In this document: positions 10,645 through 20,413 of the stretch, piece after piece | How the letters are laid out: each line of letters begins with the position of its first letter | Position numbering within the stretch: the first letter of the stretch is position 1 | DNA from: an uncultured PS1 clade bacterium | GTDB taxonomy: Bacteria; Pseudomonadota; Alphaproteobacteria; MED-G09 | NCBI GenBank assembly: GCA_902608415.1 | Contig: CACLNZ010000006.1 | Span: forward strand, 1-62,793 | Length of the DNA stretch: 62,793 nt | Reading direction: 5' to 3' | Notes under the pieces: generated by a model | What the model saw: only the letters and a program-made list of their open reading frames with translations | Told to the model about the DNA's origin: nothing | Databases searched by the model: none | Program-made: the position numbers and the translations under genes

Positions 10645-11096
10645 TGTTTTTGAATACAAAAATACCGCCACCAATAGTCACAATATTATTTGCCATTATG
10701 ATTTTCTATTTTTCAGACAATTTTGCATATGTCGACTTACCTTTTAAAATATATATTTCAGTATTTTTTATAATATTAGGTTTTATTGTAACTTTTTCTT
10801 CAGCAAGAAATTTTAAAAAGAAAGATACAACTGTTAATCCTATGAAGCCTAATGAGACCTCTAAATTAGTAACTGATGGTTTTTTTAAGATTACACGTAA
10901 CCCTATGTATTTAGGTATGTTATTGTTTTTATTAGGTTTATCTATTTATAATGGTTTAATTGTAGGTTTAATATTCTTACCTTTATTTGTTGGGTATATT
11001 ACTTATTTTCAAATTATTCCTGAAGAGAATGCCATGCTTGAGATTTTTGGTGAAGAATTCACTTTATATATGAAAAAAGTTAGGCGATGGATTTGA
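10641..11096 (+). CDS. Isoprenylcysteine carboxyl methyltransferase/PEMT-like membrane methyltransferase
   Basis: LVTDGFFKITRNPMYLGMLLFLLG and EENAMLEIFGEEFTLYMKKVRRWI. Confidence 0.85.
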   Translation: MMFLNTKIPPPIVTILFAIMIFYFSDNFAYVDLPFKIYISVFFIILGFIVTFSSARNFKKKDTTVNPMKPNETSKLVTDGFFKITRNPMYLGMLLFLLGLSIYNGLIVGLIFLPLFVGYITYFQIIPEENAMLEIFGEEFTLYMKKVRRWI

Positions 11097-11099
11097 TAA

Positions 11100-11987
11100 A
11101 TGGCTGATATAAAACACTTGAAAGCAGATGCATCTCAAGAGGATATTTTGAGTGTCATTGATCAAGATGCGGCATTAATCTTAGATGATATTCTGGATAA
11201 TGATTTATTAAACCAGATTAAAGATGAGCTAGATCCTTATTTAAATAATTATATTAAAGGAAAAACTGAGTTTACTGGTTTTGAGACTAAAAGAGTAGGA
11301 GGCCTATTGGCAAGATCAGTAGGTTGTCAGAATCTAGCTCTTCATCCCCTTATAAATAATCTAGCTTATAATTTCCTTGAACCTTATGGCGATGGCTATC
11401 AACTTCATTTCACTTCTGCTGTCAGCATTGGTCCTGGAGAAACAAAACAAATACTTCATCGAGATAGAGGTATCTGGGGTGGGTATATTCCAAGAAAAAT
11501 AGAGACTCATTTTAGTACAATTTGGGCTTTAACTGATTTCACTAAAGAAAATGGCGCTACTCAAGTTGTTCCAGGCTCACATAAATGGGATAAAGATAGA
11601 GTCCCGAATGAGGATGAAATTGCCTATGCTGAAATGTCTTCTGGCTCAGCATTGCTCTATACTGGGACTGTTCTTCATGGAGGTGGAAAAAATTCAACTG
11701 ATAATGAGATTAGAACTGGAGTTTTTATGCATTATGCCTTGAACTGGTTAAGGCAAGAGGAAAATCAGTATCTATCTCACCCTCCTGAAGTCGCTAAGAA
11801 TTTTTCATCTGAATTAAGATCTCTAATTGGATATTCTAAAGGTGGATATGTTCTCGGTTTTTATACTGATCCTAATGATACTATTGGAGCAATGGACTCA
11901 GTTAGTCCTGAAAGAATCTTTGGAGAAGAAGATGACGATTTCTCATCACTTCCTGCACAAAATGATTTAGTTAAAGGAACTTCATAG
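11100..11987 (+). CDS. Phytanoyl-CoA dioxygenase (PhyH) family Fe(II)/2OG oxygenase
   Basis: LHRDRGIWG and TQVVPGSHKWD...HGGGKNSTDNEIRTGVF. Confidence 0.85.
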   Translation: MADIKHLKADASQEDILSVIDQDAALILDDILDNDLLNQIKDELDPYLNNYIKGKTEFTGFETKRVGGLLARSVGCQNLALHPLINNLAYNFLEPYGDGYQLHFTSAVSIGPGETKQILHRDRGIWGGYIPRKIETHFSTIWALTDFTKENGATQVVPGSHKWDKDRVPNEDEIAYAEMSSGSALLYTGTVLHGGGKNSTDNEIRTGVFMHYALNWLRQEENQYLSHPPEVAKNFSSELRSLIGYSKGGYVLGFYTDPNDTIGAMDSVSPERIFGEEDDDFSSLPAQNDLVKGTS

Positions 11988-11996
11988 TAAATCCTA

Positions 11997-12764
11997 ATGA
12001 TAAAAAAATTAGATAATAAGGTAGCTATAATTACTGGCGGAGCTGGAGGAATAGGAAAGGCAACAGCAATAGAATTCTTAAATGAAGGTTCTGATGTATT
12101 GCTTTTTGATTTAAATGAAAACGACTTAAAAAACTTATGCCAAGAAATTAGCTCTAATCACCTTAGCTATTATGCAGGAGATGTAACTTCTTTTGAGGAT
12201 AATTTAAGAGCTGTAGAAATAGCTAAAGAGAAATTTGGTGGTTTAGATATTTTTGTTGCAAATGCTGGTATTGAAGGTGATGTAAAAAATTTAGAAGATT
12301 ATGATATTGAAAAATTTGATCAAGTTATGTCTGTAAATGTGAAAGGGCCTTTTTTAGGTTTAAAGGCATCCATTCCAGCGTTAACTAATAGAGGAGGTGG
12401 AAGCTTTATTATAACTTCTAGTATTGCAGGTTTATCTGGTGCACCACAAATAGGTGCTTATGCAACAAGTAAGCATGCCGTAATTGGTTTGATGAAATCT
12501 GCTGCAAAAGAGTGCGCTGATAAAAATATAAGAGTAAACACAGTTAATCCATCTCCTGTAGAGACAAGAATGATGAGAAGTCTCGAGGAAGGATTGATGC
12601 CAGGTGAGTCTGAGCAAGCAAAAGACCTTATGGAATCAAACATTCCATTAGGTAGATATGGGAAGCCCGAAGACGTAGCCAAAGTAATGCTTTTTCTAGC
12701 AAGTGATGATAGTTCTTTTGTTACTGGATCAGTTTATACCGTTGACGGAGGAAGCACTGCCTAA
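11997..12764 (+). CDS. SDR family oxidoreductase
   Basis: TGGAGGIGKA, NAGIEG, YATSKHAV, GSVYTVDGG. Confidence 0.93.
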   Translation: MIKKLDNKVAIITGGAGGIGKATAIEFLNEGSDVLLFDLNENDLKNLCQEISSNHLSYYAGDVTSFEDNLRAVEIAKEKFGGLDIFVANAGIEGDVKNLEDYDIEKFDQVMSVNVKGPFLGLKASIPALTNRGGGSFIITSSIAGLSGAPQIGAYATSKHAVIGLMKSAAKECADKNIRVNTVNPSPVETRMMRSLEEGLMPGESEQAKDLMESNIPLGRYGKPEDVAKVMLFLASDDSSFVTGSVYTVDGGSTA

Positions 12765-14179
12765 GGTTTAAAAGGACCTTTTGCAAAATATTTATCCATG
12801 GTTTGATGGTAATGCCTAAGTCTGCTTTCCTGATAATTTGCGTATGTGATTTTACCGGATTTACTTGCCCGAATTCCTCTTTCAACTTCAGGTATATTTC
12901 CCATGTCTTGATCAAATATTAAACCTATACCAGTTAATTCTTCAGCATCATCCCAGTTTTCATCATCGTTTAGATAATGTATTGGGATCGGTTCGTATTT
13001 TTCTTGCTTATCAGGATCTTTGTTATTTCTTTGTAAAAACATAGCCTCCATTATTGCAGAGTCTTCTCTATTCCCGTTTGGTCTAAATCTATAGATAAGG
13101 TTTCTTGGAAAACCACCCCAAGGTGAAAAATTTGGAAATACATTATAAACAATGGCATCAAGCATTTCTGCATCAGATTTATCAGAGTAATCATGTCCAT
13201 CGGCTTCTTCAAAAGCATCTCTCATAGCTTGAGCTGCTACCTTTCTAGCTTCTTCTCCTTCTGGAACAAGTATTTTATCATCTGCAGCCATTCGACCAGA
13301 TCCATAGAAAATGGTATCTAATATTTCTTGTTCATCTACATTTTTAAGATTTGGACTTGGTTTCCCTGTTAAAGCAATATTTCTATTCATATGATCGCCG
13401 TAAATATCATAACGTGCATTTTCATCTGCCTGGAAAGGTAAAATTTCTGGATGAATTAATGTAGCATGAAAAGATTCCATAAATGCTTCTTGAACTGTCT
13501 TCCAGTTACCTGGAACTACTTTTGAAACATGTATAACTTTTTTACAATCACCTAGATTCCATCTTTTATGATGTTCTGGAAGAGGAGCAAGGTATTCTTC
13601 TAGTGAGACAGCTTTATCATCCATATTAATAAATACAAAGCCTTCCCAAATCTCAACCCTAACTTCTGGAAGCTTAAAGTCTCTATCTTTTATGTGCTGA
13701 AAATCCCATGGAGCAGGAGTAAATTTTAATGATCCGTCTAAATGCCAACAAAAACCATGAAAAGGACATTGTAAATCATCACCAAACCCACGTTCAGTTT
13801 TAATTCTTCTACCTCTATGTAAACAGCTATTATAAAAAGCTTGAATTTTATCTTCCTCAGATCTCACAATTAAAAAAGACCAATCGAGTATATCGTAAAC
13901 AAGACTATCGCCAACTTCAGGAATATCCTCTACTCTGCAAGCAAATTGCCATACTCTAGTCCACATGCAGTCTCTTTCTTTTTCAAAAAATTCCTTAGAA
14001 ATATATCTGGAAGTATCTATATCTTCAGAGCCAAGATATTCATAAGTTTCTTCAACCATAAATTCAGGTACTTTTTTTGCATCTTCCATTAAATATTCTG
14101 TATAGCTTGTATCTGGCGATCTTTCGTCACCAGTTTTAACAACTGAAAGATTTTGATTTTCTTTTTTTATTTCACTCAT
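12761..14179 (-). CDS. Rieske aromatic ring-hydroxylating oxygenase alpha subunit
   Basis: CLHRGRR...CPFHGFCW Rieske motif; ESFHATLIHPE mononuclear iron motif. Confidence 0.9.
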   Translation of the reverse strand: MSEIKKENQNLSVVKTGDERSPDTSYTEYLMEDAKKVPEFMVEETYEYLGSEDIDTSRYISKEFFEKERDCMWTRVWQFACRVEDIPEVGDSLVYDILDWSFLIVRSEEDKIQAFYNSCLHRGRRIKTERGFGDDLQCPFHGFCWHLDGSLKFTPAPWDFQHIKDRDFKLPEVRVEIWEGFVFINMDDKAVSLEEYLAPLPEHHKRWNLGDCKKVIHVSKVVPGNWKTVQEAFMESFHATLIHPEILPFQADENARYDIYGDHMNRNIALTGKPSPNLKNVDEQEILDTIFYGSGRMAADDKILVPEGEEARKVAAQAMRDAFEEADGHDYSDKSDAEMLDAIVYNVFPNFSPWGGFPRNLIYRFRPNGNREDSAIMEAMFLQRNNKDPDKQEKYEPIPIHYLNDDENWDDAEELTGIGLIFDQDMGNIPEVERGIRASKSGKITYANYQESRLRHYHQTMDKYFAKGPFKP

Positions 14180-14353
14180 ATCAACACCATATATAGCATT
14201 TCCTATTTTTTATGTTAATTTTTTATTTTAGCAAGAAAAAATTACATATTTTTAAAATAAGTTATTTACTCAAAAAAAACTGTAATTTCATTATATTTTA
14301 ACCTAGACTATGAATTAATTGAGCTTTGTAATTTATTAATATGGGGATTTTCT

Positions 14354-14752
14354 ATGAGTATTATGGAAGAAAAATTAGCTATAAGAGAGCTTTTAGATCA
14401 ATATTGTGATGGTGTTAATCAAAGAGATGCTAGCATCTGGGGGAGCACATGGTCAAAAAATGCTATCTGGGAAATTCCACATTTAGATATCAAAAATGAA
14501 GGCAAGGAAACAATCGTTAATGTTTGGAATGAAGCCATGAAAGGATATCCATTTGTACATATGATCGCCCAACCTGGTTTTATTAATATTGATGGAGATA
14601 AGGCTTTTATGAGAAGCTACACTATTGAAACAGCAGTTTTACCTGACGGAACTGAATTACGACCTTGTGGTCAATATGATGATGAATGTATTAAAGAAGA
14701 TGGTAAATGGAAATTTTCTAAGAGATCGTTTAGCAATCTTTATGGAGAGTAA
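14354..14752 (+). CDS. NTF2/SnoaL-like protein
   Basis: EEKLAIRELLDQYCDGVNQRDASIWGSTWSKNAIWEIP; paralogous to the ORF at 25898-26311. Confidence 0.85.
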   Translation: MSIMEEKLAIRELLDQYCDGVNQRDASIWGSTWSKNAIWEIPHLDIKNEGKETIVNVWNEAMKGYPFVHMIAQPGFINIDGDKAFMRSYTIETAVLPDGTELRPCGQYDDECIKEDGKWKFSKRSFSNLYGE

Positions 14753-14758
14753 ATAATA

Positions 14759-16123
14759 ATGAATAAAATTATACCTACGCCAAGAGATAAGCATCCCGAT
14801 CCTAAACTTAGAGGAGATAAGATTTCAGGTGAAAGATATTATTCAAAAGAATTTATGCAAAAAGAATGGGATCATATGTGGGCAAAGGTATGGCAAATTG
14901 CGGGGATTGCATCTGAAATACCAGAACCAGATGATTTTTTTGTTTATAAGATTGGTTTGGAAGAAATTTTAGTAGTTCGACAGAAAGACACCTCTATAAA
15001 AGCTTTTTATAATGTTTGTCCCCATAGGGGAAATATATTGGTTCATGTTGAAAATGGATCATTAGATACATTTAAATGCACTTATCATGGATGGGAGTAT
15101 GATACTGAAGGAATTTTAAGGAATCTTCAAGATCCCGAGGATTTTGATGATGGCAATCCTTGTGGAAAAATCAAATTAAAAGAAATTCATTGCGAAGTCG
15201 CTCTTGGCTTTGTTTGGGTTACTCTTGCTGAAAATCCTCAGAAATTTGAAGAAGCTCTTAACCCTTTAATCAGTCATATGAGCCCTTATCAGCCTGAAAA
15301 ATATATAAGAGTTTTAAATCTGACTTGCGAAGTTGATTGTAACTGGAAAATAATTCACGATAATTTTAATGAGTCATATCATTTACCAACATTACATCCT
15401 GAGCTATCAGTTCATATCGAAAATGATTATAAATTTTCGCAATTTGATATGTATGATAATGGCCACAATAGAATGCTTATGCCTGGTCATAAACCAGCAT
15501 TAGGTGATCAATCACCAAATGAGGTTAATTTCCCCCTTGATGCTGCATTAGAGGCTTGGGATCTCAATCCTGAAGATTTTAAAGGAAAAGCTCAAGAAAC
15601 GAGGCTAGCTATACAGGGCCAAAAGAGGAAATTAGCCAAAGATAGAGGTTTTTGGCATTATGAATTTTTAACTGATGAACAATTAACTGATTATTATTTT
15701 TATAATTGTTTTCCTAATTATGATATCACTATGACCCCTGATGGGATTCAGTTTCAAAGACCACAACCACATCCGACAGATCCAGAAAAGTGTCTTTTTG
15801 AGCATTGGTGGCTTGTTCCAGATATGGAGCAACTATCAGCCTCAGCAACTTTTATGGGATCAGATACAACTGAAAATACTGCTGGAGAGAATATGACCGA
15901 GACACCTCTTGGGCCAAGACCATTAAGACCTGCTGAGCATGAATGGGTAATATATCCAGAAGGCTCGATGGGTTATGTTACTGATCAAGATATTAGTATG
16001 GCCATAGGTCAACAAAAAGGTGTCAAGTCAAAGGGTTTTGCTGATGCAATTTTAACCAATCAAGAAAGAAGAGTTAGAAGGTATCATGAGGTATTAAATG
16101 ATTATATTGAAGGAAGAAGATAA
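14759..16123 (+). CDS. Rieske ring-hydroxylating oxygenase alpha subunit
   Basis: CPHRGN...CTYHGWEY and ESYHLPTLHPE. Confidence 0.92.
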   Translation: MNKIIPTPRDKHPDPKLRGDKISGERYYSKEFMQKEWDHMWAKVWQIAGIASEIPEPDDFFVYKIGLEEILVVRQKDTSIKAFYNVCPHRGNILVHVENGSLDTFKCTYHGWEYDTEGILRNLQDPEDFDDGNPCGKIKLKEIHCEVALGFVWVTLAENPQKFEEALNPLISHMSPYQPEKYIRVLNLTCEVDCNWKIIHDNFNESYHLPTLHPELSVHIENDYKFSQFDMYDNGHNRMLMPGHKPALGDQSPNEVNFPLDAALEAWDLNPEDFKGKAQETRLAIQGQKRKLAKDRGFWHYEFLTDEQLTDYYFYNCFPNYDITMTPDGIQFQRPQPHPTDPEKCLFEHWWLVPDMEQLSASATFMGSDTTENTAGENMTETPLGPRPLRPAEHEWVIYPEGSMGYVTDQDISMAIGQQKGVKSKGFADAILTNQERRVRRYHEVLNDYIEGRR

Positions 16124-16130
16124 GGTTTAA

Positions 16131-17105
16131 TTAATATAATTCAATTATTATCCCAGGTTCAACTGTGTAAAAATTAATATTTGTTTCAGAGACTATTTTC
16201 TTTAACCGTTCCTTAGGCTCTAAAACTGGTTCATCAGTTAATATAAAAGTTCCCCAATGCATTCCGATACTTTTTTTAGCATCAAGATCTATTGATATAT
16301 TCAATGCTTCCTCTGGAGTAACATGAGAATAACTCATAAACCATTCAGGATCATATGCACCAATAGGTATCATTGCAAAATCTACTGGCCCAAGTTTATT
16401 TTTTATTTCAACAAAGTCTTCTGAATAACCTGTATCACCAGCATGGAAAATATTCTTATTATCGTTTTCAATGAACCAGCTTCCCCATAAACTTTTATTT
16501 CTATCTCTGAGACCCCTTGCTGACCAATGTTGCGCTGGAGTAAATGTAAATTTTGTATTGCTTATTGTTTTATCTTCCCACCATAAAAATTCGTATCCAT
16601 TAATAAGCTGATAGTTTTTTAATAACTTTAAATCACCCTTTGGGACTAAAATTTTAACATTAGGAAATCTCTTTTGTATTTTTCTTAAACTATTTACATC
16701 AAGATGATCATAATGATTATGACTAATTGTAATAACATCAATTTTTGGTAAATCTTTAATATCGATTGCAGGCTTGATTAGTCTTTTTGGTCCAGCAAAA
16801 GATAATGGAGAAGCTCTATCCGAGAATATAGGATCGAATAAAATTGTAATATCGCCATTATTAATTAGAAATGTCGAATGACCAATCCATAAAGCATAAA
16901 ATTTACGGTTCTCAAAAAATTCAGAACTTATAATTTCATTTGTTTGAATGAACTCTTTTTTTGGTTCTTCTCTACTCCAGCTCCATTTTAGAACTTCACT
17001 AAGACTTTTTTCATTCTTCTTGCCATCAGAATTTGAAAATCTATCTTGTGAAAAAGATATTGAAGTAGAAAATAGAATTATAAAAAAAATTAATAGTAAT
17101 CTCAT
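16131..17105 (-). CDS. MBL-fold hydrolase, UlaG/NAPE-PLD-like, with signal peptide
   Basis: WIGHSTFLI, ISHNHYDHLD, FHAGDTGYSEDF, GMHWGTF. Confidence 0.88.
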   Translation of the reverse strand: MRLLLIFFIILFSTSISFSQDRFSNSDGKKNEKSLSEVLKWSWSREEPKKEFIQTNEIISSEFFENRKFYALWIGHSTFLINNGDITILFDPIFSDRASPLSFAGPKRLIKPAIDIKDLPKIDVITISHNHYDHLDVNSLRKIQKRFPNVKILVPKGDLKLLKNYQLINGYEFLWWEDKTISNTKFTFTPAQHWSARGLRDRNKSLWGSWFIENDNKNIFHAGDTGYSEDFVEIKNKLGPVDFAMIPIGAYDPEWFMSYSHVTPEEALNISIDLDAKKSIGMHWGTFILTDEPVLEPKERLKKIVSETNINFYTVEPGIIIELY

Positions 17106-17164
17106 GCAAATTATATAGTCTTAAATAGTTATGTTTTCAAATAATGATTTTAAGGAATAAATAA

Positions 17165-17626
17165 ATGAGCGTTGAAGAAAATAAAGAATTAATTGAAAAA
17201 TGGTACATTGCTTTAGAGCAAGGTGATTTTGAAGCGATATATAATATGCATCACGATAATGTTGTTTATAATATGCTTGGAAATACACCTGTTTCAGGAC
17301 GTATTTATGGAAAAGAAGCCTGTTGCAATGGAATGATAGGTGAAAAGCTTTTGGAAAAACTTGTAAATGATAAAGTTCAATTTTCAAAAAAATGGAAAAT
17401 AATTGCCGCTGAAAATGACAGAGTGGTTGGTATGATGCAGGGTGGAGGGCCAACAAAGAATGGTGAGATGTATGAACAAACTTACTGCGAAATTTTTACT
17501 ATCAAAGATAACAAGATAATTGAGCTGCATGCTTTTTTTGATACTGTGTTAGTTGAAAGATGTCTTTTTGATAACGATCTAACTAATCCTAAAAGTTTAG
17601 TTGATGATCCATTTAGAATAAATTAG
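17165..17626 (+). CDS. NTF2/SnoaL-like protein
   Basis: ENKELIEKWYIALEQGDFEAIYNMHHDNVVYNMLGNTPVSGRIYGKEA. Confidence 0.8.
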   Translation: MSVEENKELIEKWYIALEQGDFEAIYNMHHDNVVYNMLGNTPVSGRIYGKEACCNGMIGEKLLEKLVNDKVQFSKKWKIIAAENDRVVGMMQGGGPTKNGEMYEQTYCEIFTIKDNKIIELHAFFDTVLVERCLFDNDLTNPKSLVDDPFRIN

Positions 17627-17642
17627 TAAATTGGAGAGAGAT

Positions 17643-18845
17643 ATGGAAAAAATATACGATATTATTATTTGGGGAGCGAGTGGTTTTACTGGAAGATTAG
17701 CAGTTGATTATATTTATAAAAATCAGAATAACAGCAATTTAACATGGGCTGTGGCAGGTAGAAACGAGTCAAAGATTAAAGAAATACTTGATGGAAAAAA
17801 TGTACCAATTCTTATTGCAGATAGTCATGATAAGGAATCCTTGGTTGATTTAGTTAAGAAAACAAAGGTGATTTTAACAACTGTTGGTCCATATGCGAGA
17901 TACGGATCTGAGCTTGTAGAAGTATGTGCTGAGAATGGAACTCATTATTGTGATCTGACTGGTGAAGTGCATTGGATGAGACACATGATCACTAAATACC
18001 AAAATACTGCAAAAGAAAGTGGGGCAAAAATTGTTCATACTTGCGGTTTTGACAGTATTCCATCAGATATAGGAGTTTATTTTCTTCAAAAAAATATGCG
18101 TGAATTACATGGCGTCAATGCGAAACAAATAAAATATAGAACAAGAGGATTCTCAGGAGGTGCTAGCGGAGGAACTGTTGATAGCCTTATGTCAATGATG
18201 GAGCAAGCCAAAAAAGATTCTTCTATTCTTAAAATTATTGCAAACCCTTACGCACTTAATGATAGAGAAAAAGGTCTAGATGGTCCGGATAAAATGTCAC
18301 CATATTTTGACAAAGATTTTGATGCTTGGGTTGGCCCTTTTATTATGGCAGGAATTAATACTAGAGTAGTTAGAAGAACAAATGAATTACTCAACAATAT
18401 TTATGGTGATGATTTTGAATATAATGAAGGTAGCATTACTGGCAAAGGGCCAAAAGGTTTTATTGGTGCAACAACATCTGGAATGGTGACCGGAGGAATG
18501 GCAGGAATGGCTGCATTTTCTCCAACGCGATCAATCTTGAAAAGTTTTTTACCTAAACCAGGTGAAGGGCCTTCTGAAGAAACAATGGAAAATGGTTTTT
18601 TTGAAATCGAATTATTAGGCATTCATCCAACTAATAGAGATAAAGATATGCGGGTTTGGATTCATGGCGATAAAGATCCAGGATATAAATCTACTGCTAA
18701 AATGATATCAGAGAGCGCTATGGCTCTAGCCCAAGATGATTTAAGTGTTGGCGGTGGTTTTTGGACACCTGCTTCTGCAATGGGTGATACACTTATTAAT
18801 CGCTTACCAAATGCGGGGGTTACTTTTAAAGTAATGGATAGTTAA
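17643..18845 (+). CDS. Saccharopine dehydrogenase-like/trans-acting enoyl reductase family protein
   Basis: IIIWGASGFTGRLAVDYI, GPYARYGSELVEVCAENGTHYCDLTGE, CGFDSIPSD; start taken at ATG 17643. Confidence 0.85.
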   Translation: MEKIYDIIIWGASGFTGRLAVDYIYKNQNNSNLTWAVAGRNESKIKEILDGKNVPILIADSHDKESLVDLVKKTKVILTTVGPYARYGSELVEVCAENGTHYCDLTGEVHWMRHMITKYQNTAKESGAKIVHTCGFDSIPSDIGVYFLQKNMRELHGVNAKQIKYRTRGFSGGASGGTVDSLMSMMEQAKKDSSILKIIANPYALNDREKGLDGPDKMSPYFDKDFDAWVGPFIMAGINTRVVRRTNELLNNIYGDDFEYNEGSITGKGPKGFIGATTSGMVTGGMAGMAAFSPTRSILKSFLPKPGEGPSEETMENGFFEIELLGIHPTNRDKDMRVWIHGDKDPGYKSTAKMISESAMALAQDDLSVGGGFWTPASAMGDTLINRLPNAGVTFKVMDS

Positions 18846-18853
18846 GGAGAATA

Positions 18854-19210
18854 TTGATGATAAAAGTTATTATGCCTATGAGAAGAAAAGAAGGTATGAC
18901 AATCGATGAATTTCGAGAATACTATGAAACTAAACACAGAATAATTGGTGAGAAATATCTAACAGGATACGCTACAAAATATATAAGGCGCTTTACCAAC
19001 CCTTTACCCGATAGATCAGGAAAGACATATGACCCAGATTTTGATGTATTAATGGAAATATGGTATCCGGATATGGAAACATTTGAAAAATGTGCCGAAA
19101 ATCTTCAAAAACCTGAAATTAAACAAGAAATAAATGATGATGAAGAGCAATTATTCGATTTGTCATTAATGAGAACCTATATAGTTGAAGAGCATGAGTC
19201 TCAAATATAA
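18854..19210 (+). CDS. EthD domain protein
   Basis: MPMRRKEGMTIDEFREYYETKHRIIGEKYL is EthD-like. Confidence 0.75.
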   Translation: MMIKVIMPMRRKEGMTIDEFREYYETKHRIIGEKYLTGYATKYIRRFTNPLPDRSGKTYDPDFDVLMEIWYPDMETFEKCAENLQKPEIKQEINDDEEQLFDLSLMRTYIVEEHESQI

Positions 19211-19252
19211 TTTTCATTTGAAAAATATTCTAAGAATCAATAAAATAAACTT

Positions 19253-19405
19253 ATGAATAAATCAGACCGCTTAGTAAGATCAGAAAGAGCAAGAAAAAGA
19301 AGAAGTTATATTAAATCCATTATCATTAAAAGAACTCAGAATATTTATTCTAATCTTCATAGGTTAAAAATTAAAAAACAAAAAATAAAAATTAAATTAG
19401 CTTAA
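19253..19405 (+). CDS. Candidate small (50 aa) highly basic protein, not in ORF track
   Basis: Manual translation ATG 19253 to TAA 19405: MNKSDRLVRSERARKRRSYIKSIIIKRTQNIYSNLHRLKIKKQKIKIKLA; no strong Shine-Dalgarno seen. Confidence 0.35.
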   Translation: MNKSDRLVRSERARKRRSYIKSIIIKRTQNIYSNLHRLKIKKQKIKIKLA

Positions 19406-19529
19406 TAAAACATTTAAGAATTCTAATAAAAAGTTATCCACATAAAATTAAAAAAAAATATCGCATAAATTGAAAATATCTTATTAGATAAGAATCGTTC
19501 TCAGTTTTAAAATTAATAAGGAGGGTAAT

Positions 19530-19931
19530 ATGACTGAATATCAAATTTTAAATATGTTTTGGATGCAGGCAATAAGCAATGCAATGTTTCAATTGGGAGT
19601 TTTTGTTCTTTTGTGGGCAGCATTAAGAGGGTCATTAAGAATTTATGATCAAGGAGCTAATTTATCTACAAAAATTATCAGTTCTTTATTTGGACTAGGT
19701 ATAGTGTATAGCGGATTACAGATTTCTGGGTTCTTTTCAATTAACTGGAGAAGCACTTCATATTCTCTAGGGCAATTGGAGAGTTTATCGCCGCACGCGC
19801 AAAGGTTTGTAGATTTTTTACCAATTTCCGAACCTCCTCAATTTTCTTTAATTCCTTGGGACCCAATAATGGGAGCTTGGTGGATAGTGGTTATTATCGC
19901 TCTTCTAGCACCAATTTGGGTAAAGAAATAA
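19530..19931 (+). CDS. Small three-helix membrane protein, paralog A
   Basis: Strong AAGGAGGG ribosome-binding site; three hydrophobic segments; ANLSTKIISSLFGLG motif shared with the next ORF. Confidence 0.75.
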   Translation: MTEYQILNMFWMQAISNAMFQLGVFVLLWAALRGSLRIYDQGANLSTKIISSLFGLGIVYSGLQISGFFSINWRSTSYSLGQLESLSPHAQRFVDFLPISEPPQFSLIPWDPIMGAWWIVVIIALLAPIWVKK

Positions 19932-19982
19932 AAATAATAAAAATTATAAAAATTTATTCATTATTTAAGAAAGGAGAAAAAA

Positions 19983-20393
19983 ATGGAAGAATTTCAAATA
20001 TGGACTTTATGGGCCAGTAATAGAGCAGGTACAGCATTAGTATCAATAGGAATTATATTAGCTATTTGGTTATCATTAAGAATTGCGGCCGCAACAAGAG
20101 CTTCTGATGAGGCTAATGTTATTGCAAAAATTATATCAACTGCATTTGGTCTTATTGTTGTAGCATTTGCTTGGCAACAATATACATTTGGTGGGAATTT
20201 ATGGATTGTTACCGCAAGAGCAATTACAGATCTTAAAGAACAAAATGGATCAATATCAGAAGGTGCCCAGGCTTATCTAGAATATGTTGGAACTACTGAA
20301 GCTCTTACAACCCCAAGTCCTTTAGGTATAGCCTTTTTAGCAGTAGTTACGATAATAATTTTAACTCAAATTTGGTTACCCAAACAAAATTAA
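19983..20393 (+). CDS. Small three-helix membrane protein, paralog B
   Basis: AAAGGAG ribosome-binding site; three hydrophobic segments; ANVIAKIISTAFGLI motif shared with the previous ORF. Confidence 0.75.
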   Translation: MEEFQIWTLWASNRAGTALVSIGIILAIWLSLRIAAATRASDEANVIAKIISTAFGLIVVAFAWQQYTFGGNLWIVTARAITDLKEQNGSISEGAQAYLEYVGTTEALTTPSPLGIAFLAVVTIIILTQIWLPKQN

Positions 20394-20413
20394 TTAATTT
20401 TTTATATTTATGG

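Noticed and set aside
12432-12682. Overlapping minus-strand ORFs within the SDR gene at 11997-12764
   Set aside because: Antisense shadows of a clear coding frame, with no recognisable domain.
14180-14353. Long AT-rich intergenic region between Rieske and SnoaL genes as a possible ncRNA
   Set aside because: No stable stem or known RNA motif visible; likely just a divergent promoter region.
17121-17456. 111-aa minus-strand ORF
   Set aside because: Antisense to the NTF2-like gene at 17165; low-complexity Leu/His/Phe composition typical of shadow frames.
19434-19442. Replication origin suggested by the perfect DnaA box
   Set aside because: Only a single box was seen, with no cluster of boxes or origin-linked genes such as dnaA or hemE nearby.
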